Shown: positions 1 to 8,110 of the stretch, piece by piece | Position numbering within the stretch: the stretch's first letter is position 1 | How the letters are laid out: each line of letters opens with the position of its first letter | DNA from: DAITAZ01 sp036824045 | GTDB lineage: Bacteria > Pseudomonadota > Gammaproteobacteria > Burkholderiales > Rhodocyclaceae | Length of the DNA: 31,294 nucleotides | Direction: 5' to 3' | Assembly: GCA_036824045.1 (NCBI GenBank) | Contig: DAITAZ010000043.1 | Coordinates: forward strand, 1-31,294 | The notes under the pieces: model-generated | Told to the model about the DNA's origin: nothing | Database searches by the model: none | Seen by the model: the letters and a program-made list of their open reading frames with translations, nothing else | Position numbers and translations under genes: made by a program

Positions 1-48
1 GAGCAGTAGATATGCAGCAGAAGCGCGGAGGTGGCGATGCGCCAGTAG

Positions 49-123
49 TGGTCCCCTCGCCGGGAATCGAACCCAGATCTAGCGCTTAGGAGGCGCTCGT
101 TCTATCCATTGAACTACGAGGAG
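49..123 (-). tRNA. tRNA-Arg (anticodon CCU)
   Basis: A complete cloverleaf folds on the minus strand. The 7-bp acceptor stem pairs CTCCTCG with CGAGGGG (one T-G wobble). The D stem is GTTC/GAAC, the anticodon stem AGCGC/GCGCT encloses the loop CTCCTAA, and the T arm has loop TTCGATT. The anticodon CCT lies at 88-90 (seen as AGG on the plus strand) and reads the arginine codon AGG. The 3' CCA is encoded at 49-51, and the discriminator base is A. The gene is transcribed away from uup. Confidence 0.97.
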
Positions 124-141
124 TCCCGCGGGTGTCCGGCA

Positions 142-173
142 TTGCGCCGGGGCAGGTAAGCCGGGTATTGTAG
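142..173. promoter_or_regulatory. possible divergent promoter between tRNA-Arg and uup
   Basis: On the plus strand TTGCGC (142-147) is followed after 18 bases by TATTGT (166-171), a weak sigma70-like pair pointing toward uup. On the minus strand the same place reads TACAAT (173-168), a fair -10 box about 45 bases before the tRNA. Both matches are partial, so this is a candidate only. Confidence 0.25.
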
Positions 174-241
174 CCGGTTGAGCCTTCGGCGCAAAACGCG
201 CCGGGGGTCGGTTCCTTTCAACCTGATGGAGTGTGCCCGCC

Positions 242-2146
242 GTGCCTGTCCTGTCCCTGGAAAATGCCAGTCTTGCCTTTGGGCATGTGCCGCTGCTCGA
301 TCGGGCCAATCTGCAGGTGGAGGCGGGGGATCGGGTGGCGCTGATCGGGCGCAATGGCTGTGGCAAGTCCAGCCTGTTGCGCTGCCTGGCGGGCGCGAGT
401 GCGCTGGATGATGGCCGGGTGTGGCGGGCGAACAACCTGGCGGTGGCCTATGTGGAACAGGAGAGCGCGTTTGCCGGGGAGCAGACGGTGTTCGACTGTG
501 TGAGCGGCGCGCTGGGTCATGTGGGCGAACTGGTGGGGCGCTACCACAGCGCGGCGGCGGCGGTGGCGCAGGGGGGCGGGACTGGCCTGGAGGAACTTGA
601 AACCTTGCAGCACGAGGTGGACGCGGCCGATGGCTGGCGCCTGAATAGCCGGGTGGAGCAGGCGGTGGCGCGGGTGCAACTGGACCCGGAAGCCAGGGTG
701 GGGAGCCTTTCCGGTGGGGGCTTGAAGCGTCTGGCGTTGGCGCGCGCTTTTGTGCAGGAGCCGGATGTGCTGCTGCTGGACGAGCCCACCAACCATCTGG
801 ACCTGGATGGAATCCGCTGGCTGGAGGAGGAGATTCTGGCGTTCCGGGGCGCGGTGGTGGTGGTGACCCACGACCGGGCTTTTCTCGACCGGGTGGCGAC
901 CCGGATCGTGGAGCTGGACCGGGGCTATCTCAGCGACTATCCCGGCAGTTTCAGTCTGTACCAGCAGCGCAAGGCGGCGGCACTGGAGGCGGAAGCGCTG
1001 GAGAACGCCCGGTTCGACAAGTTTCTCGCGCAGGAAGAGGTGTGGATACGCAAGGGGGTGGAAGCGCGGCGCACCCGCAACCAGGGGCGGGTGCTGCGGC
1101 TGGAGCAGTTGCGGCGGGACCGGGCGGCCCGCCGGGAGCGGGTGGGGCAGGTACGGTTGGCGCTGGACCGGGGCGAGGCTTCGGGGCAGATGGTGGCGGA
1201 GCTGGAGGGGGTGGGCAAGCGCTATGGGGAGCGCTGGCTGGTGAAGGACTTCTCCTGCCGCATCCTGCGGGGCGACCGGGTGGGGCTGATCGGCCCCAAT
1301 GGCGCGGGCAAGACGACGCTGCTCAAGTTGATCCTCGGCCAGCTTCCGCCGGATGCGGGCACGGTGCGCCAGGGCAGCCGGGTGAGCGTGGCGTATTTCG
1401 ACCAGTTCCGCACGCAACTGGACGAGGAGGCGCCGCTGACGGAGGTGATCAGCCCGGGCTCGGATTACGTGGAGAGTGGCGGGCAGCGGAAGCACGTGAT
1501 TGGCTACCTGGAGGATTTCCTGTTTCCCCCGGCCCGGTCCCGCTCGCCGGTGAAGGCGCTTTCGGGGGGGGAGCGCAACCGCTTGTTGCTGGCGCGGCTG
1601 TTTGCCCGGCCGGCCAATGTGCTGGTGCTGGACGAGCCGACCAACGATCTGGATATCGAGACGCTGGAGCTGCTGGAATCGCTGCTGCAGGACTACGATG
1701 GCACCGTGTTCCTGGTGAGCCACGACCGGCGCTTTCTCGACTCGGTGGTGACACAGGTGATCGCCTCCGAGGGCGATGGGCGCTGGAAAGAGTATGCGGG
1801 CGGCTACGAAGACTGGGTCCGCCAGCGCGGCCCGGCCCCGACTCCGGCCCCGGCGAAACCGGCCGCCACGCCTGAAGTGGCGGGCGGCGCCAAGCCCAAA
1901 CCCGCGCGGAATGTGAAACTCAGCTTCAACGAAAAGCGCGAGCTGGAGGCCTTGCCGGACCAGATCACGCAACTGGAGGCGGAACAGGCTCAGGTCAACG
2001 CCCGGCTGGCCGACCCCGCCACCTATCGCGATGCGGCGCAGGAAGTGCCCGCTTTGCGGGCGCGGCTGGAGGCGCTGGACGAGGAGATCCTCGCCGCCAT
2101 GGAGCGTTGGGAAGCGCTGGAGGCCAAGGCGGGCGCGGGCGGCTGA
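242..2146 (+). CDS. uup: ABC-F family ATPase Uup
   Basis: A soluble protein with two ATP-binding cassettes and no membrane segments, as in the ABC-F proteins that act on ribosomes and DNA rather than in transport. Cassette 1 has Walker A GRNGCGKSS near residue 38, signature LSGGG near 155 and Walker B LLLDEPTNHLD near 178. Cassette 2 has GPNGAGKTT near 350, LSGGERNR near 438 and LVLDEPTNDLD near 460. A proline/alanine-rich linker leads to a charged C-terminal coiled coil (about 563-634), the DNA-binding domain typical of Uup. The GTG at 242 is preferred over the in-frame GTG at 233: GGAG at 228-231 is 10 bases from 242 but touches 233, and the protein then begins MPVLSLENASLAFG as is usual for Uup. 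E. coli Uup loss raises transposon precise excision; that role is family knowledge. Confidence 0.93.
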   Translation: MPVLSLENASLAFGHVPLLDRANLQVEAGDRVALIGRNGCGKSSLLRCLAGASALDDGRVWRANNLAVAYVEQESAFAGEQTVFDCVSGALGHVGELVGRYHSAAAAVAQGGGTGLEELETLQHEVDAADGWRLNSRVEQAVARVQLDPEARVGSLSGGGLKRLALARAFVQEPDVLLLDEPTNHLDLDGIRWLEEEILAFRGAVVVVTHDRAFLDRVATRIVELDRGYLSDYPGSFSLYQQRKAAALEAEALENARFDKFLAQEEVWIRKGVEARRTRNQGRVLRLEQLRRDRAARRERVGQVRLALDRGEASGQMVAELEGVGKRYGERWLVKDFSCRILRGDRVGLIGPNGAGKTTLLKLILGQLPPDAGTVRQGSRVSVAYFDQFRTQLDEEAPLTEVISPGSDYVESGGQRKHVIGYLEDFLFPPARSRSPVKALSGGERNRLLLARLFARPANVLVLDEPTNDLDIETLELLESLLQDYDGTVFLVSHDRRFLDSVVTQVIASEGDGRWKEYAGGYEDWVRQRGPAPTPAPAKPAATPEVAGGAKPKPARNVKLSFNEKRELEALPDQITQLEAEQAQVNARLADPATYRDAAQEVPALRARLEALDEEILAAMERWEALEAKAGAGG

Positions 2147-2283
2147 GGGCCGGGCAGGGGTTCCCCCGGAGGTTGGCGGCGCGGGTTTTCGGTTAATCTC
2201 TTGGCTGATACCGGCGGCGCGCCTGCCTGCTGGCTGCAGCGCGCATGGACCGGGCCCCTTCAATCCACCACAGGGTGCCTCAC

Positions 2284-2739
2284 ATGAACTATCCCGCAGC
2301 TCCGGAATTCACCGGTGCGGCCACCAGCGGCCTGGAAATCACCAGCGTCGGCCTGCGTGGCAAACCCTTCGTGATCTACTTCTACCCCAAGGACAACACA
2401 CCTGGTTGCACCACCGAGGCGCAGCAGTTCCGCGATCTGCACGGCGAGTTTGTGGCGGCGGGCTGTCCGGTGCTCGGCGTTTCCCGAGACAGCCTCAAGT
2501 CCCATGAGGGCTTCCGCGCCAAGCTGGGCCTGCCCTTCGAGCTGATCGCGGATACCGACGAAACCCTCTGTCAGCTCTTCGAAGTGATCAAGATGAAGAA
2601 CATGTACGGCAAGCAGGTGCGGGGGATCGAGCGTTCCACCTTCGTCGTGGATGCCGAGGGGAATCTCCGCCGCGAATGGCGGGGGGTGAAAGTGAACAAT
2701 CACGCCCAGGAGGTTCTGGATTTTGTCCGCACCCTGTGA
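2284..2739 (+). CDS. bcp: peroxiredoxin, Bcp/PrxQ type
   Basis: A 151-residue thioredoxin-fold peroxidase that would reduce hydrogen peroxide and organic peroxides in the cytoplasm. The peroxidatic site is FYPKDNTPGCTTEA with Cys42. The E. coli Bcp resolving cysteine, five residues later, is Gln here (CTTEAQQF). Other cysteines are Cys61 and Cys96, the latter at the position of E. coli Cys99. The enzyme may therefore work as a 1-Cys type or use Cys96 or Cys61. The ATG at 2284 is chosen because the open frame further upstream (ATG 2245) adds 13 residues unlike the family. It starts 137 bases after uup, and a hairpin follows its stop. Confidence 0.92.
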   Translation: MNYPAAPEFTGAATSGLEITSVGLRGKPFVIYFYPKDNTPGCTTEAQQFRDLHGEFVAAGCPVLGVSRDSLKSHEGFRAKLGLPFELIADTDETLCQLFEVIKMKNMYGKQVRGIERSTFVVDAEGNLRREWRGVKVNNHAQEVLDFVRTL

Positions 2740-2775
2740 CCAGGTGCACACCGCCCCCCGGGGGTAGTGAAAAAC

Positions 2776-2797
2776 GGCGCAGGCGCTGGCCTGCGCC
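2776..2797. terminator. hairpin after bcp
   Basis: Perfect 8-bp inverted repeat GGCGCAGG / CCTGCGCC with loop CGCTGG, 36 bases after the bcp stop. No T-run follows (CCCCTGAT), so it is either a weak terminator or a processing hairpin ahead of the PhoH-like gene. Confidence 0.35.
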
Positions 2798-2844
2798 CCC
2801 CTGATATGCTGGCTTCGCCATCAACTCCGGTCACACCCATCGCC

Positions 2845-4272
2845 ATGAATGCCCGACGTTCTGCCAAGGTTCCGACCACCAAGCTGTTCGTACTGGACAC
2901 CAATGTCCTGATGCATGACCCGACCAGCCTCTTTCGCTTTGAAGAGCACGACATCTTCGTGCCCATCATGACGCTGGAGGAACTGGACAACCACAAGAAG
3001 GGCATGAGCGAGGTGGCGCGCAATGCCCGCCAGGCCAGCCGCCTGATGGACGAAATCGTGTCCTCCAGCGACAACGGCATCGCCGAGGGCATTCCCCTGC
3101 TCGGCCCTTCCCGCCAGCTCGCCACCGGCCGGCTGCTGCTGCAGACGGAGGCGATCAGTGTCACCCTGCCGGCGGCCCTGCCCACGGCCAAGGGGGACAA
3201 CCAGATCATCGGCGTGGTGATGTTCCTGCAGGAGAAGTACCCGAAGCGCCCGGTGATCCTGGTGTCGAAGGACATCAACATGCGCATCAAGGCCCGGGCA
3301 CTGGGCCTCGAAGCGCAGGATTACTTCAACGACAAGGTGCTGGAGGATACCGACCTCCTCTACACCGGCCTGCGCGAACTGCCGCCGGATTTCTGGGAAA
3401 CCCATGGCAAGGGGATGGAGTCCTGGAAGCAGGAGAGCCGGACCTTCTACAAGGTGACGGGGCCCCTGTGCGGCGAACTGCTGATCAACGAGTGCGTGTA
3501 CCTGGAGCCCCCCGGGCAGACGCCTTTCTACGGTTTCGTGCGCAAGGTGGAGGGGCGTACCGCGGTGCTGGAGACACTTCGGGACTTCACCCATCCCCGG
3601 CACAACGTGTGGGGCATCAATGCCCGCAACCGGGAGCAGAATTTTGCCCTCAACCTGCTGATGGACCCGGAGATCGATTTTGTGACCCTGCTCGGGCAGG
3701 CGGGCACGGGCAAGACCTTGCTCACTCTTGCGGCCGGGCTCACCCAGGTGCTGGACGCCAAACGCTACGCCGAAATCATCATGACCCGCGTGACGGTGCC
3801 CGTGGGCGAGGACATCGGCTTCCTGCCGGGGACGGAAGAGGAGAAGATGAACCCGTGGATGGGCGCGCTGGAAGATAACCTGGAAGTGCTGAACAAGGGC
3901 AGCGGCGAAGGGGGCGCCTATGGTGGTGAATGGGGCCGGGCGGCCACCCTGGACCTGATCCGTGCCCGGATCAAGGTGAAGTCGCTCAACTTCATGCGGG
4001 GTCGCACTTTCCTGCAGAAGTTCCTGATCATCGACGAGGCGCAGAACCTCACGCCCAAGCAGATGAAGACCCTCATTACCCGGGCGGGGCCGGGTACGAA
4101 GGTGGTGTGCCTGGGCAATATCGCCCAGATCGATACACCTTACCTCACCGAGGGGAGTTCCGGCCTCACCTACGTGGTGGACCGCTTCAAGGGTTGGCCC
4201 CATTGTGGGCACATCACCCTGCAGCGGGGCGAACGTTCGCGCCTGGCGGACTACGCGGCGGAGGTGCTGTAA
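2845..4272 (+). CDS. PIN domain-PhoH ATPase fusion protein
   Basis: A 475-residue protein of the PhoH2-like class, in which an N-terminal PIN ribonuclease domain is fused to a PhoH ATPase/helicase domain. The PIN part (about 12-150) shows the acidic residues of the fold in LFVLDTNVLMHD, MTLEELDNH and VLVSKDINMRIKA. The PhoH part has Walker A GQAGTGKTLL near 283 and Walker B FLIIDEAQNLT near 392. Family members are proposed to be ATP-dependent RNA-degrading enzymes, and similar proteins (YlaK type) are common in Proteobacteria. The start is uncertain: frames are also open from GTG 2767 and ATG 2806. ATG 2845 was chosen because homology-like sequence begins shortly after it. No clear ribosome site is visible. 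It converges with the dehydrogenase-like gene, leaving 25 bases. Confidence 0.88.
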   Translation: MNARRSAKVPTTKLFVLDTNVLMHDPTSLFRFEEHDIFVPIMTLEELDNHKKGMSEVARNARQASRLMDEIVSSSDNGIAEGIPLLGPSRQLATGRLLLQTEAISVTLPAALPTAKGDNQIIGVVMFLQEKYPKRPVILVSKDINMRIKARALGLEAQDYFNDKVLEDTDLLYTGLRELPPDFWETHGKGMESWKQESRTFYKVTGPLCGELLINECVYLEPPGQTPFYGFVRKVEGRTAVLETLRDFTHPRHNVWGINARNREQNFALNLLMDPEIDFVTLLGQAGTGKTLLTLAAGLTQVLDAKRYAEIIMTRVTVPVGEDIGFLPGTEEEKMNPWMGALEDNLEVLNKGSGEGGAYGGEWGRAATLDLIRARIKVKSLNFMRGRTFLQKFLIIDEAQNLTPKQMKTLITRAGPGTKVVCLGNIAQIDTPYLTEGSSGLTYVVDRFKGWPHCGHITLQRGERSRLADYAAEVL

Positions 4273-4297
4273 GCAGGTGCTGCGGGCGGAGCGGGGC

Positions 4298-5488
4298 TCA
4301 GGGCTGGCGCCAGGTGATGCGGTAGATGGCGCCCGCCTGATCGTCGGAAACCAGCAAGGAGCCGTCCGGCGCCACCAGCACGTCCGCCGGCCTGCCCCAG
4401 GCTTCCTGACCTTGTAGCCAGCCTTCGGCGAAGGGACGGTAGGCCACCACCCTGGTGCCTTCCAGTTCGGCCATCATCACCCGGTAGCCGGCCTTGCGCG
4501 AACGGTTCCAGGAGCCGTGTTCGGCCACCAGGATCTGGTTGCGGTACTGGGCGGGAAACATCCGCCCGGTGTAGAAGCGCATGCCCAGCGGGGCCACGTG
4601 GGCGGCGAGCTTCCAGGCCGGCGCCGCAAACTCGCCGCAGGTGCGTTTGCGGCCGAACTCCGGGTCCGCCAGATCGCCGCCGTGGCAGTAGGGATAGCCA
4701 AAGTGCAATCCTGCCTCTGGGGCGTGGTTGAGTTCGCAGCCGGGGGCCTCGTCGCCCATCCAGTCCCGGCCGTTGTCGGTGAACCACAGTTCTCCGCTGT
4801 GCGGGTGCCAGTCGAAACCCACCGAGTTGCGCACGCCCCGGGCGAAGACCTCCCGTTCGCTGCCGTCCGCATTCATGCGCAGGATCACGGCGTAGCGATC
4901 CGGGTCTGGCTCGCAGATATTGCACGGGGCGCCGACTGGCACGTACAGCTTGCCATCCGGCCCGAAGGCGATGAATTTCCACCCGTGGTGGGTTTCCCGG
5001 GGCAGCGAGTCGACCACGGTGACAGGGGCGGGCGGATGTTCCAGCCGGTGCTCGATGCCGTCAAAACGCAGGATGCGGTCGATGGCCGACACGTACAGCC
5101 GCCCGTCCCGGAAGGCCACGCCCACGGGTTGGCGTAGCCCCCGGGCCACCACGTGCCGGGCTGTCACCCGCATCGCGTTGTCAAAGCGCAGCGCCGTCAC
5201 CTGCCCGGCCTCCCGGGAGCCCACGAACACCGTGTTGTGGGCGCCCAGCGCCATCGCCCGGGCATTCTCCACCCGCGCCCAGAGGCTGATCTGGAAGCCC
5301 TTGGGCAGGCGGATCTGATGCAGGGGGAGATCGGTGCCCCACGCCGGCCCCGACAGCAGCATGCTGATCAACAGGACGCTTTCGAGGAAACGCCGGGCAG
5401 CCTGTGGTTTGCTTGTTTCCCCTGGCGGGCGGGCTGGGCGCACGCCGGCCCAAGGGAGCCTCGGCGTGAGTGAAAGGTGGCGAAGCAT
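4298..5488 (-). CDS. exported sorbosone/glucose dehydrogenase-like protein (PQQ-type beta-propeller)
   Basis: About 396 residues resembling the soluble glucose/L-sorbosone dehydrogenase family, six-bladed propellers that oxidise sugars in the periplasm, often with PQQ. Typical pieces are VGAPCNIC, ELWFTDNGRDWMGD, HFGYPYCHGG and ILVAEHGSWNRS. A hydrophobic stretch SVLLISMLLSGPAWG around residues 37-51 looks like a secretion signal, with a long N-region if the chosen ATG is right. That ATG (5488) has GGGAG 7 bases upstream. CNIC is CxxC without a following His, so it is not a haem c site. The gene is the last of the minus-strand arn run, 94 bases after arnD. A role in sugar oxidation is inferred, and the substrate is unknown. 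Confidence 0.8.
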   Translation of the reverse strand: MLRHLSLTPRLPWAGVRPARPPGETSKPQAARRFLESVLLISMLLSGPAWGTDLPLHQIRLPKGFQISLWARVENARAMALGAHNTVFVGSREAGQVTALRFDNAMRVTARHVVARGLRQPVGVAFRDGRLYVSAIDRILRFDGIEHRLEHPPAPVTVVDSLPRETHHGWKFIAFGPDGKLYVPVGAPCNICEPDPDRYAVILRMNADGSEREVFARGVRNSVGFDWHPHSGELWFTDNGRDWMGDEAPGCELNHAPEAGLHFGYPYCHGGDLADPEFGRKRTCGEFAAPAWKLAAHVAPLGMRFYTGRMFPAQYRNQILVAEHGSWNRSRKAGYRVMMAELEGTRVVAYRPFAEGWLQGQEAWGRPADVLVAPDGSLLVSDDQAGAIYRITWRQP

Positions 5489-5582
5489 GGCGCTCTCCCG
5501 GTACAGGGCCGTGGCCCGTGGCATGCCAGTCAAGACCCCGCTTCGGGTGGGATGTTCCCGAAAGTTTCCGGAGGGGCGCCCT

Positions 5583-6539
5583 CTAGGCGTGGGCCAGGAA
5601 CTCTTCCCCCTGCACCATCAGGGTGCCGGAGCGGCCGGGGATTTCGTCCCACTGCACTTCGTGCCGGGGCAGGGCGGCGAGATTCACGTTTTCAAGCAGG
5701 CGGCGGGTGGGAACCAGTTCGTAGCCCTGGGCAATCCAGCCATCGAGGAGGCGCTCGAGGATGGGGGCGAGCTTCATGCCTTCCAGTTCGGCGTGGAGGG
5801 TGAAAACGTGGTTCGGGTAGCGCGGATCGGCGGGCGGAGCGGCCGTCAGCGCCAGAAGGTGCTCGTGCACGTTGCTGGCTGTCCAGATATCCACGCCGAT
5901 CACCTCATCGAGGGTGGGCAAGGTGGTGGGCACTTGCGGACAGGCGACGATCTCGCCATGGACGATGGGGATGAAGGGGTGCGTGCCCCGCCCATCCGAG
6001 CAGTACTCAAATTGCAGCCGCTGGGTGAGGCGCAGGGCGTGGGCGTTCATCTGCCAGCCTGCGGCGCCGTGAGTGTGGGCGGGCGTGCCAAACACCTGCT
6101 CGAAGCGTTGGCAGGCGAGTTCCATTTCCCGGCGTGTCCAGGCGGCATCGGCGCGGGCGACGCCATCTTGCCACTTCACGTGGTCCCAGCAGTGGATGCC
6201 AACCTCGAAGCCGGCGTCGCGTACGGCGCGCAATGCATCGACGCAGCGTTTGCCGATGTCCGGTCCGGGCAGCAGCGTCCCGTTGAGCAGGGTTCGGATG
6301 CCGTAATGTTCCACCACCGAGGTGCGGGACACCTTCTTCATGAAGCCGGGGCGGAAGGCGCGCTTGATGGCGCGCCCGGTGTGATCCGGCCCCAGGGAGA
6401 AGAGAAAGGTGGCGCCCGCCTGATGGGCCTGGAACATGCGCACGAGCCGGGGCACGCCTTCCCGTGTGCCCCGGTAGGTGTCCACATCCACCTTGAGGGC
6501 GAGCTTGCGGCGCTGGGTGCTGCCTGTGGGGCCTGCCAT
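5583..6539 (-). CDS. arnD: ArnD, 4-deoxy-4-formamido-L-arabinose-phosphoundecaprenol deformylase
   Basis: A 318-residue NodB/polysaccharide-deacetylase fold protein. In the L-Ara4N pathway ArnD removes the formyl group from undecaprenyl-phosphate-L-Ara4FN, so the free aminosugar can be attached to lipid A. Visible metal-site features are the Asp pair in LKVDVDTYRG (residues 18 and 20) and the histidines of IHCWDHVKW (116 and 120). FSLGPDHTGRAIKR and EVIGVDIWTASN also fit ArnD. The ATG at 6539 follows the upstream GNAT stop by 5 bases (TGA ACCCC ATG), so the two are almost certainly co-translated. The length is near the usual 300. Confidence 0.93.
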   Translation of the reverse strand: MAGPTGSTQRRKLALKVDVDTYRGTREGVPRLVRMFQAHQAGATFLFSLGPDHTGRAIKRAFRPGFMKKVSRTSVVEHYGIRTLLNGTLLPGPDIGKRCVDALRAVRDAGFEVGIHCWDHVKWQDGVARADAAWTRREMELACQRFEQVFGTPAHTHGAAGWQMNAHALRLTQRLQFEYCSDGRGTHPFIPIVHGEIVACPQVPTTLPTLDEVIGVDIWTASNVHEHLLALTAAPPADPRYPNHVFTLHAELEGMKLAPILERLLDGWIAQGYELVPTRRLLENVNLAALPRHEVQWDEIPGRSGTLMVQGEEFLAHA

Positions 6540-6544
6540 GGGGT

Positions 6545-7039
6545 TCAAGCGGATTCCTGGGCGAAACGGCGAAGGGGTTCTCCGGTCAGGCGCACGATGC
6601 GCCAATCGGGCATCACGGTTGCGCCCTGGGCCTCGTAGAACTGCTGGGCGGGGGTGTTCCAGTCCAGCACGCTCCATTCGAATCGCCCATAGCCCCGGGC
6701 TACGGCCTGCCCGGCCAGGCTGCGGAGGATGGCTTTGCCCAAGCCAAGGCGACGGTAAGCGGGCTGGACGTAGATGTCTTCGAGCCACAGGCCGGGCCGG
6801 CCGAGAAAACTGGAGTAGGTCTGGAAGGTCATGGCGTAGGCCACGGCGTTGCCGTCGAGCCAGCCGATCCAGGCCTCCACCGGCGGCCGGGGGCCGAAGA
6901 GATCCCGGTGAAGGGCGTCGTCCGTCACTTCCAGCAGGTGGGTGAGTTCCTCGAACCGGGCGAGCTCGGCAATCAGTGCCCGCAGGCAGGGAACATCCTC
7001 CGGCCGGGCCGATTCGAGGGTGAAGCCGGGGGCTGCCAT
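6545..7039 (-). CDS. GNAT N-acetyltransferase inside the arn operon
   Basis: A 164-residue GCN5-related acetyltransferase. Motif A is VQPAYRRLGLGKAILRSL (about 91-108, acetyl-CoA pyrophosphate loop RRLGLGKA), preceded by LWLEDIYV. Motif B includes WSVLDWNTPAQQFYEAQGA. The overall pattern resembles the spermidine/thialysine acetyltransferase branch (SSAT-like), which acetylates primary amines. It lies 10 bases after the ArnA decarboxylase gene and 5 bases before arnD, so it is expressed with the L-Ara4N enzymes. GNATs are not part of the standard arn pathway. Acting on a 4-amino-pentose or on a polyamine are both guesses. Confidence 0.88.
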   Translation of the reverse strand: MAAPGFTLESARPEDVPCLRALIAELARFEELTHLLEVTDDALHRDLFGPRPPVEAWIGWLDGNAVAYAMTFQTYSSFLGRPGLWLEDIYVQPAYRRLGLGKAILRSLAGQAVARGYGRFEWSVLDWNTPAQQFYEAQGATVMPDWRIVRLTGEPLRRFAQESA

Positions 7040-7049
7040 GGGGCCTCGC

Positions 7050-8093
7050 TCAATCCACCAGCGCCCGGGCTTCGGCGACCTGGCCCCGGTAGGCTTCGAA
7101 GATCTTGCGCAGGGCTTCTTCCATGGTGAAGGCGGGGGCCCAGTCCAGATCGGCCTTGGTGTTGTCGATGCGCGGGACGCGGTTCTGCACGTCCTGGTAG
7201 CCAGCCCCGTAGTAGGCGCCCGACGAGGTTTCCACCATTGCCACGTGGGCGGCGCTTTCCCGGTACTCCGGGTACTCGGCGGCGAGCGTGAGCATCATGG
7301 TGGCCAGTTCGCGCACGGAGTAGTTGTTGGCCGGGTTGCCAATGTTGTAGATCTTGCCGCTGGCCACGCCACCGGGGTTCTCGATGATCTTCATGAGTGC
7401 CGAGATGCCGTCATCCACGTAAGTGAAGGCACGTTTCTGGGCACCGCCATCGACCAGTGAGATGTTTTCGCCGCGGACGATGTGGCCCAGGAACTGGGTG
7501 ACCACCCGGGAGGAGCCTTCCTTGGGCGTGTGGATGGAATCCAGGCCCGGGCCGATCCAGTTGAAGGGGCGGAACAGGGTGTAGTCGAGCCCTTCCTGTT
7601 GTCCGTAGCCGGCGATCACCCGGTCCATCAGTTGCTTGGCGCAGGCGTAGATCCAGCGCGGTTTGTTGATGGGGCCATAGATGAGGGGCGAGGCTTCCGG
7701 GTCGAACTCCGCGTCGGTGCACATGCCGTACACCTCGGAGGTGGAGGGGAAGATGACGCGTTTGCGGTAGCGGACAGCGGCACGGATGATGGGCAGGTTG
7801 GCCTCGAAGTCCAGCTCGAACACCCGCAGCGGTTCCTTGACGTAAGTGGCCGGGGTGGCGATGGCCACCAGCGGCAGGATCACGTCGCACTTCTTGATGT
7901 GGTACTCGATCCACTCCCGGTTGATGGTGATGTCCCCCTCGAAGAAGTGAAAGCGGGGGTGATCCACGATGTCGGCGATGCGGTCCGACTGCATGTCCAT
8001 CCCGAACACCTCCCAGTCGGTGGTCTCGATGATCCGATTGGAGAGATGGTGTCCGATAAAGCCGTTGACGCCCAGGATGAGGATCTTCTTCAT
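7050..8093 (-). CDS. arnA: UDP-glucuronate decarboxylase, stand-alone ArnA C-terminal half
   Basis: A 347-residue extended SDR enzyme equal to the dehydrogenase half of E. coli ArnA, oxidatively decarboxylating UDP-glucuronate to UDP-4-keto-pentose. The NAD-binding motif is GVNGFIG at residues 8-14. Catalytic residues match at a constant offset of 314 to E. coli ArnA: Ser119/Glu120 (S433/E434) in FPSTSEVYGM, Tyr149 and Lys153 in IYACAKQL (Y463/K467), and Arg305 in GYQDVQNR (R619). The ATG at 8093 begins the Rossmann strand MKKILILG directly. The formyltransferase half is the separate gene just upstream, with 17 bases between them. In enterobacteria the two are one polypeptide. Confidence 0.94.
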   Translation of the reverse strand: MKKILILGVNGFIGHHLSNRIIETTDWEVFGMDMQSDRIADIVDHPRFHFFEGDITINREWIEYHIKKCDVILPLVAIATPATYVKEPLRVFELDFEANLPIIRAAVRYRKRVIFPSTSEVYGMCTDAEFDPEASPLIYGPINKPRWIYACAKQLMDRVIAGYGQQEGLDYTLFRPFNWIGPGLDSIHTPKEGSSRVVTQFLGHIVRGENISLVDGGAQKRAFTYVDDGISALMKIIENPGGVASGKIYNIGNPANNYSVRELATMMLTLAAEYPEYRESAAHVAMVETSSGAYYGAGYQDVQNRVPRIDNTKADLDWAPAFTMEEALRKIFEAYRGQVAEARALVD

Positions 8094-8110
8094 GTCGTGT
8101 CAGTCCGTGA

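Noticed and set aside
218..2263. Long open frame on the minus strand opposite uup
   Set aside because: It is a mirror of a high-GC coding gene: low complexity, rich in Arg/Pro/His/Gln, no domain and no ribosome site. uup on the plus strand has every ABC-F motif.
2821..4212. Long minus-strand frame opposite the PIN-PhoH gene
   Set aside because: The composition is an antisense shadow (many His, Gln, Leu, Arg). The plus-strand product has clear Walker motifs.
5334..6638. Plus-strand frame opposite the dehydrogenase-like gene and arnD
   Set aside because: It spans two real minus-strand genes and the gap between them, with no domain or start signal.
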